Source: Hybos culiciformis
Lineage: Eukaryota > Arthropoda > Insecta > Diptera > Hybotidae
Assembly (NCBI GenBank): GCA_964007475.1
Contig: OZ023273.1
Span: 73,757,842-73,821,841, forward strand
DNA: 64,000 nt
Direction of reading: 5' to 3'
A program made the position numbers and the translations under genes. The stretch's first letter is position 1. Each line of letters starts with the position of its first letter. Of the stretch, positions 1 to 9,490 are shown one piece after another. The notes below the pieces were generated by a model. That model had not been told where the DNA came from, searched no databases, and was given only the letters and a program-made list of their open reading frames with translations.

Positions 1-394
1 AAAGATAACTTTTAATTCCTAAAATCATACTATTAAAATTAACACTTCTTTTCAAAAGAAAAACCTTTAAATATTTAAAATCTAGATACATTTTTTTAAT
101 AACCGAAATAAATACTTTTAACTTTTAGTGGCATATCTCTAAAATGTATTACCTTTTCTTTAATTCATAAAGACAAACTTTAATACGTGAAAAATTTTCT
201 TTAAGTTGAAAAAAAAACTTTTAAGAATTAAAGGCTACCTTGTAGAAATTAAAGAATACTCTTCAAAGGAAAAATATCTCAATAAATAATAAAAGATTTT
301 TTTTTAAGAACTAATAGTATTTGTTTAAGAACTAAGAGATTTTTTTTTAACGACTAGAGATTTTTTTCACACCTAAAGATTTTTTATTAAAAAC
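1..394. other. AT-rich flank without a gene
   Basis: No coding signal. The stretch is A/T-rich and built of loosely repeated words of the kind taaagatttttta / aagaactaa. The same word style continues at 36801 (ctaaagactttttatta), directly after the right end of G1, which fits one low-complexity locus split by the G1 insertion. Confidence 0.6.
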
Positions 395-1242
395 TGTTAT
401 AAATTAAATTGCTGATTGGTAGATATAACAAATTTCTGACACCAATTTAGGCGTCATTTGTTATGATGAAATTTATTGGTAGAAGTAGGAGTGTAAAAAT
501 TCCAAACTATAGTTCAAGAAGAACCACCAAGACTTTAACATAAAAATTTATGAAAAATAAAATAAAGTAAAGATTAATGAAATAACTTTACCTGCCGACA
601 CAAATCTGGTGCCGAGTCCACTGTCTAAGACATCCTGTTCATATGCCGGGTCTAAGCTCGTCGTTGGGTGGGTACGCGACAGTGAACACCAGAGGTTCAT
701 AACAAAATTTATATGATGTCACATTTGGAAGAAAGTAAAATTTTTAGGATAAAAGAAAGTAATATGTTTGAGAAACCCCAACCGCAAGTCTAAAAAAAAA
801 CTTAAACCTAAATGACTACAACGTCATTCTTCAGCTTGTGGCTATGGCCACCTATGGCTGGACCTTACATCAGCATTTCGGTTTTCCGCTAGGACCTAAG
901 AAATAGTTTTTTTAGTGATACATCGTTTTTAATTCTGAATACAAAGAACTTTATTAATAGAAAAGAAAGTTAATATAAAATTAAACTAATATATAAAATC
1001 TGGGTGATTGATGAATCTTGGTTGCATCAAAATTTTCTTATACATAATATATTTTTTTTTTTTTTTAATTCTTTATTTTTTTTTGTGATAATAAACATAT
1101 AGTATTAATGAACATATAGTATTAATAAACATACAGACTTTTCATTTAGGTCTTTTTTTTTTTTTTATATAATTTTTGTATTACATATTTTATTTTGTTT
1201 ATTTTTTTTTTATACCAAAATTATAATATAATTATATATATA

Positions 1243-2471
1243 TGTAGTGGCAACACTACAAGTTTTACTTTCGGCCGTGTCAAGTAAACCTCAGCCAAGC
1301 TAACAACGCACAGTCAACAACTGCGCAGTTGTTAACGAGCTGGCAGAGTGTTCACTTGACACGCCACACAAAATTGATCAGGAAACGTCAGAAAAAGAAA
1401 AAACTTTTTCTTCTGATTCCAGTTTTAGAAACGACAAGTCATAAAATTTAACTAAGTTTATTTTTGTATCAAAGTAATTAACTTTAGTTTATCAAAGTAA
1501 TTAACTTTAGTTTTTATCAAAGTAATTGATTTTATTTTTATCAAACAAATAAATTGTATTAACTAAAATCTAAAGGATTTTATCTACATAAAATATTCAA
1601 TTAATTCAAAAGAATTGAATTAAAATAAAAAGAAGAATTCAAATTCAAGTGGAATTATTACGTAGGAATTAAAATAAATTTAACTACGAATTTATTTAAT
1701 AAAAAATAAAAACTAAAAAAATTAAAAAAATAAAAAAAAAAAAAAAAAACTTTAAACCTATTATAATTAAGGTTATAATAACTTCGCTACACTTCAGGTT
1801 ACAAACACAGAATTCCGTGTTTTGCAGAAAAAAATAGGTTCGTTCTGTGTTTGGTACTTGGTTTGCCATATAAAATTTTTTTTTTTTTTTCATGGTTTGA
1901 AAGTCGGTTCGACACAAACCTAGAAATTTTACTACATAGTTTTATTGCATTTCAAAAAAAAAAGGTATAACCTGTCAATTTGCAGAAAATTTACAGAAAA
2001 AATCATACTTTAAAATGCTTCGATATAAAACAAATAATAATAAATTGTAGGTTGTCAAAAAAGAAAATAAATTAAAATATTTTTAAAAAAAAATTTAATA
2101 TTATTTTTATTTTCCATTTTTTCTTTAAATTAAAAAAATTCATTTTTTTTTTTTAAATTACGAAAAAATAAAATTTTATTTTACAAAGAATTTTTTTTTA
2201 ATTTTACAAAGAATTTTTTTTTAATTTCAAACCAAACCATCTTTTATAAGTGTGTCACCCCATTCGCCAACCTATTTTCAAACCAAGAAATTCATGGTTG
2301 CTAACCTGAAGTGTAGCGAAGTTATAACACGATCGATATTATTTAAGTTTAAGAAAAAGAAAGAGATTAATAAAGTGATTAATAACTGTGAAAAAGGAAT
2401 AAGTGGGAATTTTATTTTTCACTTCTACAAAAGAAATCAACAGGTACATCCTAAACACATACAACCCCACA
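1243..2471 (+). repeat. C1 5' LTR (interrupted by T1)
   Basis: 1229 bp. It matches the 683-bp 3' LTR (8443-9125) apart from a 549-bp block (MITE T1 plus its 3-bp duplication) and a few homopolymer or single-base differences. The first 120 bp form an imperfect hairpin: CGTGTCAAGT (1276-1285) pairs with ACTTGACACG (1354-1363), and an 18-bp perfect palindrome sits at 1316-1333. Confidence 0.88.
1779..2324. mobile_element. T1: 546-bp MITE inside the C1 5' LTR
   Basis: Terminal inverted repeats of 23 bp, beginning TAACTTCGCTACACTTCAGG, lie at 1779-1801 and 2302-2324. They are perfect and then diverge. The flanking TAA (1776-1778 and 2325-2327) is single in the 3' LTR at the same point, so the element and its 3-bp target duplication are defined by comparison. 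A 3-bp TAA duplication is the PIF/Harbinger pattern, but the terminus does not start GGG/GGC as is common there, so the superfamily is only suggested. No transposase; the interior is A/T runs. Confidence 0.85.
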
Positions 2472-2473
2472 AT

Positions 2474-2491
2474 TGGTGACCCCGCCTACCA
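2474..2491 (+). other. C1 primer binding site
   Basis: TGGTGACCCCG starts 2 nt after the end of the 5' LTR. TGG is the complement of a tRNA CCA end, and this sequence is the tRNA-Trp type of site described for CsRn1 elements. The following 1.4 kb (2492-3905) is a very A/T-rich leader with no coding signal. Confidence 0.7.
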
Positions 2492-3905
2492 AATAATTGG
2501 TATTAAAAAGAACACAAAATCACATTTTTTTTTTCTCTCTCTTTACGTAAATTTTATCATATAAAATAACCTAAAAAAAATAATAACCTAAAAAATTAAA
2601 ACTTTTAAAAAAAAAATATTTTCTGCACAATTGTGCAAACAGTGCATAAAAGTCTGTAGATAAAAAAAAAAAAAAAACAACAAACAGACAATTGTAGAAG
2701 ATTGTAGCAGCACAACACATCACTTGGTAAAAAAAAACAACAAAGCGGTAAGCTGTACAATTTCCTAATACTTAGTAGTCAACAAATTATAGTTCAAGAA
2801 GTAGTCAACAAATTGTCACGCACACCACAACAAGCAGCAACTACACTTATTGCATAGCTGTCAAAAAATTGTTCTGCTATTAATTTTTTTTTTTTAATCA
2901 AACTAAAATTTTTAATTTTTTAGTGGATTTTTTTATTCAAATTAATTTGTTAATATTTTCTTAGAAACATAGAAATTAATTATTTTTTTTCATATTTTAT
3001 TCATTTCAAAAATTTTTTTTTTTAATTTTAAATTTTTTTTAAAGTAATATTAAACGCAAAAATTTTTTTTCCATTACACAAATAAATTTTATTTTAAAAT
3101 AAAAATTCAAAATTTATTTGTACCACAAATCAATTTGTTTTTTTTTTTTGTAAGCAAATAAAAAATTCAAAAATTATTTTTTTACCACAAATCAAATTAA
3201 CATTCTTTTTTTGTAAACAATAAAAATTATTTTTACACTAAATTAAATTATTATTTTGTAACAAATAAATCCAAAATTTATTTCAAGATAAAAAAAAAAA
3301 ATTATTACAAATAATATTATTGTATATCATAAAATTTTTATATACGCAGATGTAAATAAAACATTTTTTTTTCATTACATAAAATTAAATAACATAGCAT
3401 ATATTACATAAATTTATGTTGAGCATACAGACCGTAAATACGAAACGTAGCAAACGCCAAAAATTTTTTTTTAAAAAAAATTAATTACAACCGGTTACAA
3501 ACGACATAAAGTAAATATCGAGATATTTAAACAAAAATTTTTTTAATTTTAATAAAATTTTTTTTTGATTACTACTATTACTTTACATTAGAACCGGATC
3601 TATACGTTCAACAAAAATTTATATTTTTTCTAATAAATTTTAAATAAAATCATTATAATTATTAATAATCAACTATCATACATGATACTACTTTGTATAA
3701 AAAGACTAATTGTAAACAATACAAGTAATAATTCCATTCGAGAATTCTATCAAATTTATTTTTGCTTCGCTACAATTTTAATCAAAATTTATTTTGAAAA
3801 ATTTTTATTATTATAAAGATTTTTTTTTCTTTCTCTTTCTTCTTCAATAAAGAAATAACTTTTAATCATTATTACCTCAAATTTTTTTACACAACACTTT
3901 AAAGT

Positions 3906-4945
3906 ATGTTTGGTTTTCTCAATACTTCAAAGCGTGAGAATTCTCACAACGCTTCAGAAAACATAAACGCAATAGATGATAATGAAGAAGAAATTATTCT
4001 CAACGACCCTCCCAACCAAGAGCAGGAAATTATCCTTCCCAATAGTAACATTCCTGGTACTAGTCGGAATACCCAAAATTCTAACGCGAATCAAAATCAG
4101 AATTCAAATAATAATATTAGCGCTGTAAACATTCGATTGCCACAATTTTGGACTCAAAGAGCCAAAACATGGTTCATCCAGTCTGAAGCCCAATTTGCGG
4201 CAAACCGAATCACCAACGACATTACCAAATACTCACTGACAGTAGCTTCATTACCACCTGAAGCATGCGAGTCGGTCATCGATATTCTAACTAACCCTCC
4301 TCAAACTAATAAATACAACCAACTTAAAAATGCACTAATAGATCGAAATGCACTGTCAGACATAAAACGTTTAGAGACCTTATTTGATAACCAAAACTCA
4401 GGAGATCAGAAGCCATCAGAAGTTTTGCGATCCATAGATCAACTGGCAGGTAGCAATTCTTTTAGTGAGGAAGTGATAAAAACCTTATGGCTGCGTAAAC
4501 TTCCTCAAGTAGTAAAGATCGCAATCATTTCGGTTGAAGACAAAACCCTAGAACAATTAGCTATCATTGCCGACAAAATTTTTGAAGCTCAACAAACTTC
4601 TTCTCTTTTTCAAGTATCGAATCCAAACTCTGAAGTCGGAAACAGACTATCGAGACTCGAAAAAATGAGAGCAAATAGACATCAAATTCAAAAATTTTAA
4701 TAACTCTAGACAAAACAGAAATCGTTCGAATTCGTCACAACATCAGAGTAGATCAAAATCTCGCAACTCTTCAGAGCCAAATGCAAATTCGAACTCACAC
4801 TCCAATCCAAGTACAAGCCGCAATACAAATTCGAATCAAAATTTTAATAGAGATAGATCTTATTTAATAGAGATAGATCTTCTTCAAATTCTAATCCAAA
4901 TCGTGCTTGTTGGTACCATCGTAAATTTGGCAAAGATGCGAAGAA
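3906..4945 (+). pseudogene. gag: C1 gag
   Basis: A 264-codon frame (3906-4700) begins MFGFLNTSKRENS. An acidic, Asn/Gln-rich N terminus is followed at residues ~75-250 by a helical capsid-like region containing LPQFWTQRAKTWFIQSEAQF, the start of the CsRn1-type Gag capsid. The frame stops at 4700, but Ser/Asn-rich Gag-like codons continue to about 4860. Next come a short direct duplication (about 21 bp, 4848-4881) and then the zinc-binding signature CWYHRKFG...KCTCGNP at ~4906-4960. The duplication and the early stop show that the Gag C terminus of this copy is broken. Gag would form the particle that packages element RNA. Confidence 0.8.
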
Positions 4946-6160
4946 ATGCACTTGTGGCAACCCGGACCAACAATCCCCAAACTAGAACGCCAACCTGCTG
5001 TAGCGACCAGCAGTGACGGTGGCACAAACACTTGTCGCTTAATCATCAACGACAAAATCAACAACATAAAATTTCTAATAGATACAGGCGCAGACCTTTC
5101 TGTCTTACCAGCGAAAAACACAAATGTAATTGCAAATAGCTTAGTTCTCTCTGCAGCTAACGGTTCTAACATCAAAACTTTTGGATGCAAAATGCTAAAA
5201 TTAAACTTAGGACTTAGAAGAGACTTTATTCATCAATTCATTATAGCTAGTATAGATAGGCCAATTTTAGGTGCTGATTTTCTAAACAAATTCGGTCTTA
5301 TAGTTGATATAAAAAACAAGAAGTTAATCGATCCCCTAACCGACCTTAGAGTAAACACCTTAAGTTTAAATATAGAAACTCCTACACCCAAAATTCTATT
5401 AGTCGAAAATATCTTTTCTCCAATAATTAAGGAATTTCCATCAATTATAGAAGCCCCTAATTATTTTAAACCAGTTCTGCACAACGTGGTGCATCACATC
5501 AATACAAATGGTCAACTTCCCGTTTGTCGCGCTCGACGACTAGACGTTAATCGTCTTAAAGCAGCCAAACAAGAATTTGAACTCATGAACGAGCTAGGTA
5601 TCTGCGAACCTTCATCCTCACCTGTTTCGTCACCTCTCCATATGGTGAAGAAAAAGGACAGCCTCGACTGGAGACCATGCGGCGATTATCGTCAACTAAA
5701 TGCGGTTACAATACCAGATCGGTATCCAATCCCACATCTCCAAAATTTCGCTACCAAGCTAAATGGATGCAAAATCTTTTCAAAAATCGATTTAGTCCGT
5801 GCATTCCATTTAATACCAGTAGCGAAAGAGGACATTTTCAAAACGGCAGTGACTACACCGATGGGCTTGTTTGAATTCAAACGCATGCCTTTTGGTCTTC
5901 GCAACGCCGCACAAACATTTCAACGTTTCATCAACGAAGTTTGTAAAGGTTTAGATTTCTCTTTCGTTTACATAGATGACATTTTAGTAGCCTCTAAAGA
6001 TTCAATTACACACGCGAAACAACTTAGACTATTGTTTTCACGCCTACAAGAGTACGGCATAACTGTTAACTTAGCTAAATGTGTTTTCGGCGTCGATCAC
6101 TTAAAATTTTTAGGTCACACTGTCACTAAAGATGGCATTTTACCTTCAAAACCATTTTAG
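4946..6160 (+). pseudogene. pol: C1 pol, first part: protease and reverse transcriptase
   Basis: 404 codons. An aspartic protease active site [12 protein letters not shown] is at residues ~45-56, and the flap-side ILGADFL near 110. The RT follows from ~residue 160: RACRARRLD-like linker, [31 protein letters not shown], and the catalytic YIDDILV at ~residue 341. The frame shifts soon after [17 protein letters not shown] at 6160, and the remaining pol continues in another frame from about 6165. The start is taken from the first in-frame Met; in the intact element this would probably be joined to Gag by frameshifting. Confidence 0.85.
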
Positions 6161-6164
6161 ATTT

Positions 6165-7983
6165 TCCAATTCCAAATTCAATCAAATCTACACAACGTTT
6201 CTTAGGAATGATAAACTTTTACCATCGTTTCATTCCTAACATCGCAACAACAGTCGCACCAATTTATGAACATCTTACTCTTTTTGGCAAATCAAAATCC
6301 AAAAAGAAAGATTTCACATGGTCCGATGCACTTAACAAACCGTTTGAAGATTCGAAGAAAGCCTTGGCCAACGCAACGCTATTAGTTTTTCCTGCTGATA
6401 ACGCAAAGTTCAGCATCGCCACTGACGCTTCCGAGATAGTAATGGGTGCTGTTCTCCAACAGTACACTTGCGATTCTTGGCAGCTATTAGCATTTTTCTC
6501 ACGCAAGTTTTCACCTGCCGAGAAGAAATATTCTGCTTTTGACCGTGAACTCTTAGCAATTTATGCCGCATTAAAACACTTTCGTTATGCCATAGAAGGT
6601 AGAAACTTTACGATCTACACAGATCACAAACCACTTCTCAATGCAATTGCTTCTAAAACCGAACGCAACCCTCGATAAACACGTCACTTAGATTTCATTT
6701 CACAATTTTCTACTGACATTCAACACATTTCAGACGCTAGTAATGTAGTTGCCGATAGCCTCTCACGCATTGAAGAAGTTAATTCAGAAAACATTATTCA
6801 ATACGACTTACAAAAAATTGCCAAACTACAAGAAGACGACCCCGAACTTAAAAGTTTACTTCAGGAAACCTCTCCTTCTAAAACAAGAAAATTGGAAAAA
6901 ATCAATTTACCCGATACCTCAATTTTCTGCGAAACCTCAACAGGCAATTTTTGGCCATACATTCCCTCTTCGCTAAGACGTTCAGTTCTCCTTCAATTGC
7001 ACAATATTTCCCATCCAGGAACTCGTGCAACCAGAAAGCTAATAACGGCGCGATATTTCTGGCCTAAAATAAACACTGACATCAATCTTTGGACTAAGGT
7101 TTGCCAATCTTGCCAACAGTCAAAGATTCACCGTCATACAACTCCAGCTCCAGGCAAATTCGACATCCCTTCAGGACGTTTCGAACATATTCACATGGAT
7201 ATCGTAGGTCCTTTTCCCCCGTCTAATAATTTTACCCACATTTTAACAATCGTCGACCGATTCACAAGATGGCCTGAAGCCTATTGCATGTCAGACACCA
7301 CAACTAAAACTGTAGCAAAGGTTTTTGTCGCAAATTGGGTTTCAAGATTTGGTTGTCCAGCAACATTAACGACAGACCAATGAGCTCAATTCGATTCGAA
7401 ACTTTTTACAGAATTAACCGCGTTGATAGGAGTTCACAGAACCAGAACAACTCCATATCACCCGCAATCAAACGGTCTCGTCGAAAGATTTCATCGACAA
7501 CTTAAAGACTGTCTCAAAGTACGCAAAAATTCCCTAAATTGGAGTTTGGAACTCCCAATAGTTCTTTTAGGAATTCGAACTTCCGTTAAAGAAGACCTTA
7601 AGTGCTCACCAGCCGAAATGGTTTATGGTCAGACAATTCGACTCCCAGGTGAATTTTTCGTCACACCTAATTCAAACAACATAAATAATAATAATACCGA
7701 CACTTTAATAACTAATCTCAGAACTCTGATGCAAGAATTAATTCCAACTCCGACACGAGCAAACAGAGAAATCGAAATTTTCACTCCAAAAGAACTAGAT
7801 TCTTGTGAATTTGTATGGGTCAGAAACGATAAGATTAAACCAGCGTTAACTCCAACTTACGACGGACCATACAAAGTCATAAGAAGAACTAGAAATACCT
7901 TTTTATTGCAAATAAAAAACAAACAGGTCATGATTACCATCAATCGCATTAAACCTGCTTTCGGAGTCAATTCAGTCAGATAA
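6165..7983 (+). pseudogene. pol: C1 pol, second part: RT thumb, RNase H and integrase
   Basis: One reading frame runs from the RT connection (MINFYHRFIPN at 6208) to the stop at 7983, broken by two in-frame nonsense codons at 6676-6678 and 7381-7383. RNase H has TDASE (6421), FDRELLAIY and YTDHKPLL (6615). The integrase has the zinc-binding HHCC region around 7005-7110 (HPGTRATRKL ... CQSCQ) and a DDE core with MDIVGPF (7197), TTDQ (7372, next to the second stop) and LVERFHRQ (7471). The C-terminal end reads VWVRNDKIKPALTPTYDGPY, the usual integrase tail. No env-like frame follows. Confidence 0.87.
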
Positions 7984-8430
7984 AACATTGAGAGCAGTCA
8001 AACATATTTTAAAGTAGTCGTACATCACATTTTTTTTTATAATCCAAGCATCCAAAGTAACCGCGATACTTTGGTAATAATACACGTATAAGGGAGATAA
8101 GAAACTCCAAGAGCAAGGATTTCTTATCTACTTATCCACCACGATACTTCGATAAGAATACACATATAAGGGAGACAAGAACCTCCTAGAGCAAGGATTT
8201 CTTGTCTACTTATAAATAAAATCGAAATCATACTACATTTTTAATAGTAATTAAACTTCCTAAATTTTTTTACCTCTTCGTACAATGTAACGGCGATACA
8301 TTGTTACAAAGATAATTCTCAATCATTTTTTTTAACATTTCAATTTACAATTACACACAATATAACCGCGATATATTGTTATAATTATCTAAGTTTAAAT
8401 TTCACCCTAGTTTCAAATTAACCTTTTCTC
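7984..8430 (+). other. C1 3' untranslated region with structured repeats
   Basis: Noncoding stretch between pol and the polypurine tract. It contains two ~77-bp direct repeats (about 8055-8131 and 8132-8215) and several hairpins. Three of them have an 8-bp perfect stem around a 7-nt loop ACCGCGA or ACGGCGA: 8052-8074, 8282-8304 and 8357-8379. Within the 77-bp repeats a second hairpin type pairs GATAAGAAA with TTTCTTATC (8096-8128) and, in the other copy, GACAAGAA with TTCTTGTC (8174-8206). Confidence 0.75.
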
Positions 8431-8442
8431 AAGAAAGGGTGA
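8431..8442 (+). other. C1 polypurine tract
   Basis: AAGAAAGGGTGA lies directly before the 3' LTR, where plus-strand DNA synthesis is primed in LTR elements. Confidence 0.75.
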
Positions 8443-9125
8443 TGTAGTGGCAACACTACAAGTTTTATTTTCGGCCGTGTCAAGTAAACCTCAGCCAAGC
8501 TAACAACGCACAGTCAACAACTGCGCAGTTGTTAACGAAGCTGGCAGAGTGTTCACTTGACACGCCACACAAAATTGATCAGGAAACGTCAGAAAAAGAA
8601 AAAACTTTTTCTTCTGATTCCAGTTTTAGAAACGACAAGTCATAAAATTTAACTAAGTTTATTTTTGTATCAAAGTAATTAACTTTAGTTTATCAAAGTA
8701 ATTAACTTTAGTTTTTATCAAAGTAATTGATTTTATTTTTATCAAACAAATAAATTGTATTAACTAAAATCTAAAGGATTTTATCTACATAAAATATTCA
8801 ATTAATTCAAAAGAATTGAATTAAAATAAAAAGAAGAATTCAAATTCAAGTGGAATTATTACGTAGGAATTAAAATAAATTTAACTACGAATTTATTTAA
8901 TAAAAAATAAAAACTAAAAAAAAAAAAAAAAATAATAAAAAAAAAAAAAAAACTTTAAACCTATTATAATTAAGGTTATAACACGATCGATATTATTTAA
9001 GTTTAAGAAAAAGAAAGAGATTAATAAAGTGATTAATAACTGTGAAAAAGGAATAAGTGGGAATTTTATTTTTCACTTCTACAAAAGAAATCAACAGGTA
9101 CATCCTAAACACATACAACCCCACA
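8443..9125 (+). repeat. C1 3' LTR
   Basis: 683 bp, TGTAGTGG...CCCCACA, intact and without the T1 insertion, so it serves as the empty-site control for T1. Confidence 0.9.
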
Positions 9126-9367
9126 TATATACACAAAAAATTTTAATTCAAAGTTGATTTCTTACTTTAGGATTTTTTCAATTACTACAAATTTGTTATT
9201 CTCTAATCAGAGCATGAAGTCGCTGGCCTCAGTCGGTTAAACACAATGGTCTCTTTCTTGACTGTATCGCCAATATGGTATTTATTATTAATTTTTTTTT
9301 TTTTTTTGTTGTTGACAAAAAAGAAGAAAAAAAAAATAGATATTTTCCTATTTCTTTCTGTTTCTCT

Positions 9368-9490
9368 TTCTTTTTCTATCTCTCTATCCTCTCTCTATCC
9401 TCTCTATCCTCTCTCTATCCTCTCTCTATCCTCTCTCTATCCTCTCTCTATCCTATCTCTATCCTCTCTCTATCCTCTCTATCCTTGTTA
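9368..9490. repeat. CTCTCTATCC-type microsatellite in the G1 left LTR
   Basis: Tandem pyrimidine-rich units CTCTCTATC(C/CT) of about 8-11 bp. The matching array in the right LTR (about 33650-33732) is shorter, so it has changed length since the two LTRs were made. The leucine/serine-rich frames across it are composition artefacts. Confidence 0.8.

Larger units (their letters stand above)
1243..9125 (+). mobile_element. C1: CsRn1-like Ty3/gypsy retrotransposon
   Basis: A 7.9-kb LTR element in the G1 left LTR. The G1 right LTR gives the empty site: at 33396-33406 it has 11 nt of alternating AT where the filled site has 15, so the target duplication is exactly 4 bp (TATA). LTRs begin TGTAGTGG and end CCCCACA. 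The primer site after the 5' LTR (2474) begins TGGTGACCCCG, which matches the tRNA-Trp type primer site known for the CsRn1 family. The Gag region has the CsRn1-style zinc motif C-x2-H-x9-C-x-C near 4906 instead of a retroviral CCHC knuckle. Order: gag, protease, RT, RNase H, integrase. Two nonsense codons and a frameshift in pol mark a dead copy, though the LTRs are nearly identical, so insertion was recent. Confidence 0.88.

Noticed and set aside
9207..9250. tRNA-like words (cctcagtcggttaaac) in the G1 LTR
   Set aside because: No cloverleaf, no B box or CCA-adjacent acceptor could be built.
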